Positions 17,167 through 25,741 of a stretch of 64,000 nt of DNA are shown here, in pieces. A program made the position numbers and the translations under genes. Each line of letters starts with the position of its first letter. Positions within the stretch are counted from its first letter, which is position 1. The stretch spans positions 124,001 through 188,000 of the forward strand of contig NZ_DF968183.1 of the NCBI RefSeq assembly GCF_001192835.1, given 5' to 3'. This DNA is from Lentimicrobium saccharophilum. GTDB taxonomy: Bacteria > Bacteroidota > Bacteroidia > Bacteroidales > Lentimicrobiaceae. Under the pieces are notes generated by a model. The model did not search any database, was not told the origin of the DNA, and was given only the letters and a program-made list of their open reading frames with translations.

Positions 17167-17739
17167 TCAGATTTTTAATCGTTCACGGAAGGGTTCGAAG
17201 GTCATAAAATCGGCATGATGAACCACATAGGCTTCCACGGAACGTTTTACCATGTTTCCTTCGCCGGCATGGGTGGCGATGATATGACAAACTTCTGCCG
17301 GCACGCCGCACATCTCGGCAAGTGAAACGCCTGAAAAGGGATGGCGGAGGTATTTTCCATAACTGCCCTGAACCGATTTTCCGTCTTTCATTTCGTACTC
17401 AAGCAGTTTTCCAACGTCAGCCAGGATGGCGCCTGCGATCAGCACATCCATATCTACCGGCAGGTCATTTCTGAAGAAAAGGTTCATCTGGTTACCGCAG
17501 TCTTTTGCAATATGAACCACTGCACGCTTGTGATCCATAAAGGTAACCTTAAGGTCGGGGCCGGCAAGCAGGGTGAACGGAATGCTGTTCAGGTCGGCCG
17601 GGGTGAGCACGCTCTTCTGAAGCGCCAGCGCCCAGGTGTTGGTGGTGGTTTCACGCAGCGCGGCATCTTTGATCCATTCCAGTTCGGGCCAAAGCTCTTG
17701 CGCCTGTTTGATGAATTCAGGGTTGATCTCAGGGGTCAT
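17167..17739 (-). CDS. HD-fold protein with altered HD motif
   Basis: A 190-residue HD-superfamily protein. First metal His76 (VVHIAKDC), then AILADVGKLLEYE where the defining His-Asp is Ala107-Asp108, followed by RHPFSG (His133), ATHAGEG (His157) and VHHADF (His174/175, Asp177). HD proteins are metal phosphohydrolases; losing the HD histidine usually weakens or abolishes the metal site, although the other ligands are kept. It sits between the dehydrogenase and dehydratase genes in one operon, which suggests a role tied to that pathway, perhaps repair or removal of a damaged or side-product metabolite. That role is inference. Confidence 0.8.
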   Translation of the reverse strand: MTPEINPEFIKQAQELWPELEWIKDAALRETTTNTWALALQKSVLTPADLNSIPFTLLAGPDLKVTFMDHKRAVVHIAKDCGNQMNLFFRNDLPVDMDVLIAGAILADVGKLLEYEMKDGKSVQGSYGKYLRHPFSGVSLAEMCGVPAEVCHIIATHAGEGNMVKRSVEAYVVHHADFMTFEPFRERLKI

Positions 17740-17764
17740 AGCTGTTTCTTTTTTTATGTATAAA

Positions 17765-17795
17765 CTCCCCTTTGCCTTTATAAAACAAAGGGGAG
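17765..17795 (-). repeat. Hairpin inside the operon, between dehydrogenase and HD genes
   Basis: CTCCCCTTTG (17765-17774) and CAAAGGGGAG (17786-17795) form a 10-bp stem with an 11-nt loop. On the minus strand it begins about 27 bases after the dehydrogenase stop and is followed by TTTATACAT rather than a T-run, so it may be a partial terminator or an mRNA-stability element that lowers expression of the downstream genes. Confidence 0.6.
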
Positions 17796-17822
17796 CATCA
17801 GTGAATTAATTTCAGTCGTCGT

Positions 17823-19022
17823 TTACTTCAGTTTTGCAATAATAGCGTCAGCCATCTGACGGGTTGAAGCAGCTCCCTGATTTACAACATCCGGCGTTCC
17901 GCGGAGCTTGAGCATATCGTATGCCCTCACTTTCCCTTCAGCAACAACTTCCATCACAGCCTTACGGATGCGGCCGGCAGTTTCATCTTCGTTCAGGTGC
18001 TCAAGCATCATCACGGCCGAAAGTATCATGGCAACCGGGTTAACAATGCTGGTTTCATAATCAGCATATTTAGGCGCGGAACCATGGGTTGGCTCAAATA
18101 CGCCGATTCCGTTTTCAGGATTGAACTGGGCGCTGGTAGCGAACCCGAGACCCCCGATCAGACCGGCAAAGGCATCGGATACAATATCGCCGAACATATT
18201 ACCGGCCACAATTACATTATAATTCTCGGGATTTTTGGTCAGCCACATCATCATGGCATCGATATTCACATCTTCTACCCTGATGCCCGGGTATTCGGCC
18301 TTGCTCATTTCCTGAGCTATCTTAAGCATCATGCCAGAGGTTTCGCGGATTACGTTTGGCTTTTCGCACACAGTAATTTTATCGAAACCACGTTTTTTGG
18401 CATATTCAAAGGCCGCTTTCACAATACGTGAAGTATATTTTTTTGTGAAGATGCGGGTGGATACTGCCAACTCGGGACGGGGGCACCAGGCGAAATTATC
18501 TTTGAATTTCGGATGGGTCATCAATGCGTCATATACCTGGTCGCCCGGATTGGTCCATTCTACTCCGCCGTAAAGACCTTCGGTATTCTGACGGAAAATC
18601 ATCACATCCACCACCGGTTCTTCCGGATTGCCATCCTTGCCGCGGCGGATAAAGTTGAGCGGGTTACCCGGCAGCGTCTGGCAGGGGCGCATGCAGATAT
18701 CAAGGTCGAACTTCTGGCGCATGCTGACGATCGGACTGTAATAAGTAAAACCTTTACCCTGAAGCTCAGGAGCGAGCTCTGCTGCAGCCTTGTCCTTAGG
18801 CTTTGATGTAATGGCTCCGAAGAGGGCAATTTTGTGCTTTTTCAGAAGCTCAATGGTACGGTCGGGCAGGGGATTGCCTTCTTTGCACCAGAATTCCCAG
18901 CCTATGTCACCATGAACATAGTCAGCGTCAAATCCCGCGGCTTCCAGCACCCTGATGGTTTCTTCAAGTACAACTTTTCCAATGCCATCACCGGGCAAGG
19001 TTACAATAGTTCTTTTTGCCAT
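17823..19022 (-). CDS. Isocitrate/isopropylmalate dehydrogenase family protein
   Basis: A 399-residue beta-decarboxylating dehydrogenase. N-terminal TLPGDGIGKVVLEETIRVLE, substrate loop MRPCQTLPGNPLNF, FRQNTEGLYGG, and the metal/NAD motif VIVAGNMFGDIVSDAFAGL then EPTHGSAPKYA. It oxidises isocitrate, isopropylmalate or a homologue with NAD(P). It heads an operon with an HD protein and a fused dehydratase, and has a good promoter. The FRQNTEGLYGG and GSAPKYA context resembles isocitrate-type members in Bacteroidota, so conversion of isocitrate to 2-oxoglutarate for glutamate supply is my preferred reading. Confidence 0.88.
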   Translation of the reverse strand: MAKRTIVTLPGDGIGKVVLEETIRVLEAAGFDADYVHGDIGWEFWCKEGNPLPDRTIELLKKHKIALFGAITSKPKDKAAAELAPELQGKGFTYYSPIVSMRQKFDLDICMRPCQTLPGNPLNFIRRGKDGNPEEPVVDVMIFRQNTEGLYGGVEWTNPGDQVYDALMTHPKFKDNFAWCPRPELAVSTRIFTKKYTSRIVKAAFEYAKKRGFDKITVCEKPNVIRETSGMMLKIAQEMSKAEYPGIRVEDVNIDAMMMWLTKNPENYNVIVAGNMFGDIVSDAFAGLIGGLGFATSAQFNPENGIGVFEPTHGSAPKYADYETSIVNPVAMILSAVMMLEHLNEDETAGRIRKAVMEVVAEGKVRAYDMLKLRGTPDVVNQGAASTRQMADAIIAKLK

Positions 19023-19064
19023 TTCTTATGATTTTTAGTTGTGATTTGGTTCCGATCAACGTGT

Positions 19065-19094
19065 CAAAAATATGGAACAAAACTTAACTGGCAA
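19065..19094 (-). promoter_or_regulatory. Promoter of the dehydrogenase operon
   Basis: Minus strand: CTTG ending at 19092, 19 bases, then TATTTTTG (19072-19065). Both boxes fit the Bacteroidota consensus, about 42 bases before the ATG. Confidence 0.65.
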
Positions 19095-19416
19095 GTAATA
19101 CGAAAAAATTATTTTAACCTGAATTTTTGTTTAAATATGCAGCAATCTGTATTTGTCTGATGCTTTATTAAGACCTGTTTTCAAGGCCTGATTAATTCAG
19201 GATTAACCCGGATTATAACTTATTGTCTGTTACTTTTACAATTATATTCAAGATTCAATATGGCAAACTGATATTTTCAGAGATAGGCTGACCTGAAGAT
19301 GAAGTTCCCTGATTATTGTGAATTGCATCTTTACAGGTGGAGCTAAAGCTCTGCCTGACCTTATAATTTGGGATACTTTCGTAAATTTGCGGACTGAAGC
19401 CAGATAAATTCCGTAA
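19095..19416. other. Divergent intergenic region before cca
   Basis: Gene-free. TAAATTTG (19382-19389) fits the -7 consensus on the plus strand, 27 bases before the cca start. Nothing else recognised. Confidence 0.45.
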
Positions 19417-20841
19417 ATGAACCTGTCGTCTCATTTAGAGCATCCTGTTTTTAAAGCTGTTGCCGGTGCTGCCGCTGAAATGGGTGTGTCCGCTTACATT
19501 ATCGGCGGGTATGTCAGGGATATATTTCTTAAAAGAGCTTCAAAAGACATCGATTTTGTTACGGTAGGCGATGGCATAGCGCTGGCCGGCAAAGTGGCCC
19601 ATGCTTTCAGGGGGCATCATCCGGTAAGTGTTTTCCGGAATTTCGGAACAGCCATGTTTCATCTTGATGAGATGCAACTCGAGTTTGTGGGAGCCCGCAG
19701 GGAATCGTATCATCCTGATTCACGAAAACCGGATGTGTTGCCCGGAACACTCGAAGACGATCAGCGAAGGCGCGATTTTACCATAAATGCCCTGGCGATC
19801 AGCCTGAACCCTGAGAATTACGGGGAGTTGATTGATCCGTTTAACGGTGTGGCCGACCTGGAGGCAGGGATTATACGCACACCGCTCGGCCCGGGCATTA
19901 CTTTTTCAGATGATCCGCTGCGCATGATGCGGGCCATTCGTTTTGCCGCCCAACTGAAATTTACCATCCACCCTGAAACATTTAAGGCCATATCAGAAAA
20001 CAGGGAGCGTATTTCCATTATTTCGGGTGAGCGCATAAGCGAAGAACTGAACAAAATCATCATGACTGCAAAGCCGTCAGAAGGATTTCGTTTACTGGAT
20101 GAAAGCGGCCTGCTGACCCTGATTTTTCCGCAGTTTGTTGCATTGAAAGGCGCTGAAACCGTTGATGGTAAGGGCCATAAGGATAATTTTTATCATACAC
20201 TGGAAGTGCTCGACCGCATAGCACCCAACACCGATAACCTTTGGCTCCGGTGGGCCGCTTTGCTTCACGATATCGGCAAACCGCCCACGCGCCGTTTTGT
20301 GCCGGAGTTTGGATGGACATTTCATGGTCACGATGCCAGGGGGGCACGGATGGTTCCCCAGATATTCAGACAACTCAGGCTTCCATTGAATGAAAAGATG
20401 AAATATGTGCAGAAGCTGGTTGCGCTGCATCTGAGACCCATCGGACTGACAGAGGAGGAAGTTACCGACTCGGCTGTGAGAAGACTGCTTTTTGAAGCCG
20501 GTGACGATATTGATGATCTGATGACCCTCTGCGAAGCCGACATCACGTCTAAAAACAGGGAAAAGGTTCAACGTTACCTCAGAAACTTTTCAATAGTCAG
20601 GGAAAAGTTGCGGGAAATTGAAGAAAAGGACCGCCTGCGCAACTGGCAACCTCCGGTTTCAGGGGAGATGATCATGAAAGCTTTCAATTTAAGCCCCGGC
20701 AAGGAGGTTGGCCTGATAAAAAATGCCATAAGGGAAGCAATACTCGATGGCGCCCTTGAAAATGATCACGAAAAAGCTTATGCTTTTATGCTGGAGGAGG
20801 GCAAACGACTTGGTTTATTTCCTGCAAAAGATAACGCCTGA
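19417..20841 (+). CDS. cca: CCA-adding tRNA nucleotidyltransferase with HD domain
   Basis: A 474-residue class II nucleotidyltransferase. The head has [20 protein letters not shown] with the DxD metal pair, the [10 protein letters not shown] helix follows, and the C-terminal half is an HD domain ([23 protein letters not shown]). It adds or repairs the 3' CCA of tRNAs, needed here because the intact tRNA-Gly in this window does not encode CCA. It is the first gene of a run with a pRiA4b-like gene and miaA. Confidence 0.93.
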   Translation: MNLSSHLEHPVFKAVAGAAAEMGVSAYIIGGYVRDIFLKRASKDIDFVTVGDGIALAGKVAHAFRGHHPVSVFRNFGTAMFHLDEMQLEFVGARRESYHPDSRKPDVLPGTLEDDQRRRDFTINALAISLNPENYGELIDPFNGVADLEAGIIRTPLGPGITFSDDPLRMMRAIRFAAQLKFTIHPETFKAISENRERISIISGERISEELNKIIMTAKPSEGFRLLDESGLLTLIFPQFVALKGAETVDGKGHKDNFYHTLEVLDRIAPNTDNLWLRWAALLHDIGKPPTRRFVPEFGWTFHGHDARGARMVPQIFRQLRLPLNEKMKYVQKLVALHLRPIGLTEEEVTDSAVRRLLFEAGDDIDDLMTLCEADITSKNREKVQRYLRNFSIVREKLREIEEKDRLRNWQPPVSGEMIMKAFNLSPGKEVGLIKNAIREAILDGALENDHEKAYAFMLEEGKRLGLFPAKDNA

Positions 20842-20912
20842 AATTTGGATTTTTTGTTTCAATCAATTAATTTTAACCTCGGTAAACAACACACACATTA
20901 AATTCTGAAATA

Positions 20913-21506
20913 ATGCACGCCTATAGGTTCAGAATGCTTCACGAAGATCAGGAAGATTTCCTCAGGGACTTCGATATACTTGCGTCACAGTCTTTTGCTG
21001 ACTTTCATCAGATTATCAAGCAATCGGTGGAACTCAGCGGTAACGAACTGGCATCGTTCTTTGTTTGTGACCGCAACTGGAGGAAAAAGAAAGAGATCAC
21101 CCTGATAAATATGCATGATGATGCTATCTCTCAGCATGAGGAAGAATATGAAGACGAACGCAGGGGGCCTAAGCCCGGACGTATCCCTATTGCCGAAATG
21201 GATAAGGTACGTATTAAGGATATTATAGATGATCCGCACCAGCGGTTGTTATATGAATATGACTTCCTGAATCCGAAAACCTTTTACATAGAACTTATGC
21301 GGATTCTTGATGCGGACAAATCATCGGAATATCCTGTATGTGTAAAAAGTACAGGTAAATTTATTTCTGTGGTAGCTCCCATTCCACCGCTTGAAGCCGA
21401 TGGCGAAGATGAGATTGCGCTTCTGAGTGAATTCGACGATATCCTTGACAATGAGGATGAAGATCTTCCGGAACCTACTTTTGGCCAGGATATCGATTTT
21501 AACTGA
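20913..21506 (+). CDS. Plasmid pRiA4b ORF-3-like protein
   Basis: A 197-residue protein whose start (MHAYRFRMLHEDQEDFLRDF) and body (FADFHQIIKQSVEL, then LASFFVCDRNWRKKKEITLI) match the pRiA4b ORF-3 family (PF07929). The C-terminus is very acidic. Members are widespread in chromosomes as well as plasmids and have no firm biochemical function. Its stop overlaps the miaA start by one base (TGATG), so translation is coupled and a role near tRNA modification or nucleic acids is possible but unproven. Confidence 0.75.
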   Translation: MHAYRFRMLHEDQEDFLRDFDILASQSFADFHQIIKQSVELSGNELASFFVCDRNWRKKKEITLINMHDDAISQHEEEYEDERRGPKPGRIPIAEMDKVRIKDIIDDPHQRLLYEYDFLNPKTFYIELMRILDADKSSEYPVCVKSTGKFISVVAPIPPLEADGEDEIALLSEFDDILDNEDEDLPEPTFGQDIDFN

Positions 21507-22429
21507 TGTCCGTTTTCCCGCCTTCCTGTCTGATTGTAATTGCCGGCCCCACAGCAGTTGGTAAAACGGATGTGGCCATTGCAGTCGCACGTTATTTTGG
21601 CTGTGAGATTATTTCGGCGGATTCCCGCCAATTCTATCGCGGGCTGAAAATAGGTACAGCCGCACCGTCAGCGGAACAACTATCGGCGGTTAAGCATCAT
21701 TTTGTAGGCCATCTTTCCGTAAAAGATGCCTATGATGTTTCGCGTTATGAAAAAGAAGCGCTGGAATTGTTGCAGCGGCTGTTCAGGGAGAACAGGTTTG
21801 CAGTGCTTACCGGTGGCTCAGGTTTATACATTCAGGCTGTATGCGATGGCTTTGATGAGTTACCTGACAGTGATCCCCGGATCAGGGCGGATCTGCGCGA
21901 CAAACTGGAAAGGGAAGGATTGGCTTCGCTCAGGGCGCTGCTGCGTCAGTCTGATCCGGCTTATTATGGGCAGGTTGACCTTGCCAATCCCAACAGAATC
22001 CTGAGGGCGCTGGAGGTCAGCCTTACAACAGGGAAACCATTCTCATCATTCAGGAAGCGCGACCTTGCCGATCGTCCTTTCAGTACCGTTAAAATCTGCC
22101 TGGATCTTCCCCGTCATGAGTTGCATAACCGGATCAATGCCCGGGTGGATGCAATGATGACATCCGGGCTTCTGGAGGAGGCCCGGCATTTTTATCCGGA
22201 AAGGACATTAAATGCCCTGAATACGGTTGGTTACAAAGAGCTTTTTCAATATTTCGATGGCCTCTGTTCCCTTGAAGAGGCCGTTGAGAAAATTAAAACC
22301 AATACCCGACGGTATGCCCGCCGTCAGCTAACGTGGTTCCGTAAAGATAAAGAGGTGGTATGGTGCCGGCCCGATGCTGAAGAAGTAATCAGGAATATAA
22401 CCCGGCACCTCCCGGATTACTCAGGGTAA
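21506..22429 (+). CDS. miaA: tRNA dimethylallyltransferase
   Basis: A 307-residue MiaA. P-loop IAGPTAVGKTDVAIAV (residues about 11-26), IISADSRQFYRGLKIGTA, LTGGSGLYIQAV and the C-terminal TVGYKELFQYFDG and TRRYARRQLTWFRK. It transfers a dimethylallyl group to A37 of tRNAs reading UNN codons. The start overlaps the upstream stop (TGATG). Together with cca upstream and mtaB at 61 kb, the window carries three tRNA maturation genes. Confidence 0.97.
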   Translation: MSVFPPSCLIVIAGPTAVGKTDVAIAVARYFGCEIISADSRQFYRGLKIGTAAPSAEQLSAVKHHFVGHLSVKDAYDVSRYEKEALELLQRLFRENRFAVLTGGSGLYIQAVCDGFDELPDSDPRIRADLRDKLEREGLASLRALLRQSDPAYYGQVDLANPNRILRALEVSLTTGKPFSSFRKRDLADRPFSTVKICLDLPRHELHNRINARVDAMMTSGLLEEARHFYPERTLNALNTVGYKELFQYFDGLCSLEEAVEKIKTNTRRYARRQLTWFRKDKEVVWCRPDAEEVIRNITRHLPDYSG

Positions 22430-22434
22430 AAGAG

Positions 22435-22824
22435 TTAACGCAATAACCGGAGCCTGAATGTTTCTTCGTAATACTTGAAATACCAGTATAACTTACGGTT
22501 AATTTCAATGCCGTAATCAATGGTGGGGTTCCAGTTTATATAGGAACCGATAATCCGGTTGTACCGGCCACGCATGAAATAATCATTCCAGTTGTTTATA
22601 CCGATGTTATTCAATGCCCGGTAATAATCGTTGCTCCGGTCAAGTGAAGGAGAGAACCGTATATTATACCATCGCTCAAAATCCGGATCTATTATGATAA
22701 TATCATACCCGGAACTGTCGATGGCGACCTTGCCGGATTCCGGCTGCCGGCCCGTAATTTCTTTCTGCTGCGAACATGCCCAAGCTGCCAATACGAGCAG
22801 AAAGAGAAACACTGACTTTTTCAT
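22435..22824 (-). CDS. Small lipoprotein, DUF6146-like
   Basis: A 129-residue protein with a lipoprotein signal (MKKSVFLFLLVLAAWACSQQ, Cys17). The mature part is rich in Tyr, Asn and Arg (SGYDIIIIDPDFERWYN, YFMRGRYNRIIGSYINW), as in the DUF6146 lipoproteins of Bacteroidota, whose function is unknown. It converges on miaA with only 5 bases between the stops. Confidence 0.65.
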   Translation of the reverse strand: MKKSVFLFLLVLAAWACSQQKEITGRQPESGKVAIDSSGYDIIIIDPDFERWYNIRFSPSLDRSNDYYRALNNIGINNWNDYFMRGRYNRIIGSYINWNPTIDYGIEINRKLYWYFKYYEETFRLRLLR

Positions 22825-22923
22825 AGTGCTTCAATTTTAATGTTCTGGCAATAAACTGAATGCCAGGAGTAAAACACCAAAAGTTGTGCCAGAATCAAAT
22901 GATTTTGAGTGAAATCGCGGAGT

Positions 22924-23136
22924 TTACGCTTCCGGCGTCTTATCCTTTTTGCGATAAAAAACCCGGGCCGTGAAATAGCCCACGAAGAACACAATTGCGA
23001 TCAGAATAACCAGCGGTAATTCAAAGCCGAAAAACAGCAGTTTTACTTTGACATTTGCCAGATTCTGAAAGGTGAAGATCAGCAGGATGATGATCAGGCT
23101 GATGTTGATAATCTGTTTGGTGGTGATGTTTTTCAT
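22924..23136 (-). CDS. LapA-domain (DUF1049) small membrane protein
   Basis: A 70-residue protein with two membrane helices (IINISLIIILLIFTFQNLA and LPLVILIAIVFFVGYFTARV) separated by a short VKVKLLFFGFE strand, then a basic tail (FYRKKDKTPEA): the LapA/DUF1049 layout. I took the ATG at 23134-23136 rather than the one 14 codons upstream, because family members begin just before the first helix. LapA in Proteobacteria helps lipopolysaccharide assembly; the role in Bacteroidota is not known. Confidence 0.75.
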   Translation of the reverse strand: MKNITTKQIINISLIIILLIFTFQNLANVKVKLLFFGFELPLVILIAIVFFVGYFTARVFYRKKDKTPEA

Positions 23137-23557
23137 TGGCAATGCTTTTTTGAACCGGGAAACAATTAGTTCTTTCAATCTGAGTCAGGATTATCGGGCA
23201 ATCCTGTTTGTCTGATAAGTTCCGGGGCCTTCATCTGGTTTGCGCCATAAAGCGTTTACTAGATTGAATGATGCTTGTTTATTCAAAAATTTTCTGTGTT
23301 TTGACCGGACCAGACTTGTTATTTCCATAGGTAATCAGATTTCCGGTACAGCTCGGAAACAGCCTTTTATTCTCCGATGTCAGTATCAAAGATAATGTAT
23401 TTATCCCGGATTCATCAACAGGAAGTCCAGCCAGGCTTCCTGCTGATGAATTTAAGGTAATCCGGATTTATTTTATTGCCATTGACTTTTCTGTAAAGAT
23501 GATGGTTTCAATTTGTTACAGGCCGTCGTCCTGTAAAAGCAGCAAGTGCTTCCGGAT
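23137..23557. other. Gene-free stretch with a long imperfect hairpin
   Basis: No credible gene. TTCATCAACAGGAAG (23411-23425) pairs with CTTCCTGCTGATGAA (23436-23450), 14 of 15 positions, loop 10 nt, flanked by a further CCGGA/TCCGG pair (23406-23410 with 23461-23465). It lies about 110 bases past the stop of the metallo-hydrolase gene and has no T-run on either side, so it looks more like a small repeat element or structured RNA than a terminator. Confidence 0.5.
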
Positions 23558-24421
23558 TTAAAGAAAAGGAAAGAGGGTATCAATCCAGCGGTCTTCGGTA
23601 ATGAAGAAAGAACCGAAAGAAGCCCATTCGCTCAGGAGTCTGGCTGTTTTCATCTGTTCTGCATCCATACCCCGTGCCTTGGCTTTTAGGAGTATATCGA
23701 TGGTTTCATTGAGTGCCGACAACCATGTTTTGTAATCTTTCTTGCTGAAGACCGGTCCATGCCCTCCGGAAAAGGTGACATCGTCCGGATAGGTGTTGAG
23801 GATCCACTCAACATTTTTGAGATAGGTCAGCGGATTGCCACCGTTGCCGACATCCACGTAAGGGAAATATCCGGCAAAGAGCAGGTCGCCGGTCACCACC
23901 ACCCGGGAAGCGGGAAAGTAAACCACCAGGTCGTTGTCGGTATGCCCACCCGGTAAATGGGTGATTTCTATGGTTTCCCCGTTGAAGTCGAGGGTCATGA
24001 TTCCCGTGGTGGTGATGTCGGGCAATCCGTGAGCAGTTTTATCCGGCATTGCTTTGTCCCCGCCCGAAAGAAATTTTTTCACCCCTGGATGCGCAATTAC
24101 ATGGGCTCCCTTGCCAACAACGGCGTTTCCGCCCGTATGGTCGCCGTGCATATGCGTATTGATCAGAAATCTGATTTCCTTATCTGAAATGGAGTTGATG
24201 GCAGCCAACAGGTCATTTCCGGTTCTTTCGTAAGCTGCGTCGATCACCAGCACTCCGTCATTCCCTGTCTGTACAACTACCGAAACGCGGTTGTCGACAA
24301 ATAAGCGGTGAATTCCCGGAGCCAGTTCAGTTGTAGTAATTTCTGTTTTTACAGTTTCGGATTGTGCAAAAACGGCTCCCGTCAGGAGCGACAGCAATAA
24401 TGCAAATACAATGTTTTTCAT
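23558..24421 (-). CDS. Secreted metallo-beta-lactamase-fold hydrolase
   Basis: A 287-residue MBL-fold protein with a signal peptide (ends GAVFAQ, about residue 20). Metal motif HMHGDHTGGN (HxHxDH), a third His in LPGGHTDNDLVVY, an Asp in VVVTGDLLFAG and the final His in FSGGHGPVF. The layout fits periplasmic MBL hydrolases related to the SoxH/quinoprotein-relay group rather than to true beta-lactamases. Substrate unknown. Single gene. Confidence 0.83.
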   Translation of the reverse strand: MKNIVFALLLSLLTGAVFAQSETVKTEITTTELAPGIHRLFVDNRVSVVVQTGNDGVLVIDAAYERTGNDLLAAINSISDKEIRFLINTHMHGDHTGGNAVVGKGAHVIAHPGVKKFLSGGDKAMPDKTAHGLPDITTTGIMTLDFNGETIEITHLPGGHTDNDLVVYFPASRVVVTGDLLFAGYFPYVDVGNGGNPLTYLKNVEWILNTYPDDVTFSGGHGPVFSKKDYKTWLSALNETIDILLKAKARGMDAEQMKTARLLSEWASFGSFFITEDRWIDTLFPFL

Positions 24422-24751
24422 AACAGCTTGGATAAACTTTCAGGATTTGCTGATCAGTTGAACTTATGAATATAACCAAAAGAAACCGGGAATGTTTTCG
24501 TGTTAGGTTCATTCTGATTAATTCCGATATAGCTCCGAATGTATGAAATACAACAGGCTGATGACGCCGGCCTTTTTATTGTCAAAGGGATAACCGGATT
24601 CAAATATGGGGAATCTGTGATTATTGAAGGAAAATGATAACCATCGGAAAAAATCAGGGCTATGCACTTGTTTTAATACGTGCATGCCCTGCAAGCGCAA
24701 TAGTATGGTGTATATCGGTATGCCAGACGCAAGCGGGTTATGAGTAGATGG
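24422..24751. other. Gene-free stretch
   Basis: Between two minus-strand genes. Nothing recognised; short open frames here lack family features. Confidence 0.4.
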
Positions 24752-25642
24752 TTATTCATTGTACTCAGCCATATTGCCTTTTGACCGCTGCTTTTTGCCA
24801 GCCAGCAACCGGAGTCGTTCTAAAATAAGATCTTTGTACTTAATCTGCAGAAAATGACGTTCATTTTCAAGCATATGATATTCTACGTAAGGTGAGTTGA
24901 TCAGTCTTTCCCTGGCAAATTTCACATTTTCCGGAAGGATCAGTCTGTCTCTTGTGCCCTGGAACATGATCACGGGAGCCTTTATTTCAGGCCAGAGGGG
25001 CAACATTTCGGCAAGCGATTCGTAATGTGAAAGTTTTTCATCATTCGCAACCATGATTTTGGGCGGAAGTATCCTGCGGAAAAACCTGTGCCTGATCAGA
25101 TAACTGATGTCGTAAGTGGTTTCCAGACCAGGAGCCAGCGAAGCGGATACGAGAACCACCCCGTCGACCTTTCCGGGCTTTTGCATGGCCATCTTGGCCG
25201 CAACGGTTCCGCCGTAAGAAGATCCGATAATGTAAAGCGGAGATGGAAAACCTTCTTTTTCGAGAATTTTCCACATCGCCCTGGCCTGCCTTCGCACCGA
25301 CACTTCTGATTTTCCGGCATCCGATAATCCATAGCCGGGTCTGTCAGCTGCGATGATATTAGCCCATCCTGCAAGACTTGTGTCCTGATAATAAGTATTG
25401 TACACAGTCATGTCGCTGGGCGATCCGTGCAGAAAAAAAAGGGTGGGGAAGGAGTCGTTCCGGTGCAGGTGCATATATCCCAGGTTCCGGTCGTCAAATT
25501 TCAGCTCTTTAAAGCGCTCCTCCTGAAATGGAAAATTGTGTGAACCCGCTGTCTGACGGGTCTGCATGCAGGCGGTAAAACCCAGGAATATGAAAAGTGA
25601 AAATAGTAAAAGAGATTTGATGGTTTTGTTACGCATAAACAT
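24752..25642 (-). CDS. Exported alpha/beta-hydrolase
   Basis: A 296-residue alpha/beta-hydrolase. The N-terminus is a hydrophobic signal ending in Cys (LFIFLGFTAC, likely lipoprotein). The oxyanion motif is FLHGSPSDM, the nucleophile elbow IGSSYGGT, the acid GTRDRLI and the final His ENERHFLQI. It hydrolyses an ester or similar bond; substrate unknown. An alternative ATG two codons downstream (25636) is equally possible. It is monocistronic, with 99 bases to the next upstream stop-free region. Confidence 0.82.
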   Translation of the reverse strand: MFMRNKTIKSLLLFSLFIFLGFTACMQTRQTAGSHNFPFQEERFKELKFDDRNLGYMHLHRNDSFPTLFFLHGSPSDMTVYNTYYQDTSLAGWANIIAADRPGYGLSDAGKSEVSVRRQARAMWKILEKEGFPSPLYIIGSSYGGTVAAKMAMQKPGKVDGVVLVSASLAPGLETTYDISYLIRHRFFRRILPPKIMVANDEKLSHYESLAEMLPLWPEIKAPVIMFQGTRDRLILPENVKFARERLINSPYVEYHMLENERHFLQIKYKDLILERLRLLAGKKQRSKGNMAEYNE

Positions 25643-25741
25643 GACAGATTGAAATATATAACAAAGATTGTCAAATTAAAGTTTAACAACTGGTAAATCC
25701 TTGTTATAAAGCGTTGGTAAATTCTGCTTTGAATAAATTGT

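Noticed and set aside
20913-21506. Mobile-element passenger gene
   Set aside because: The pRiA4b name suggests a plasmid origin, but the gene is coupled to miaA with no transposase, inverted repeats or composition break.
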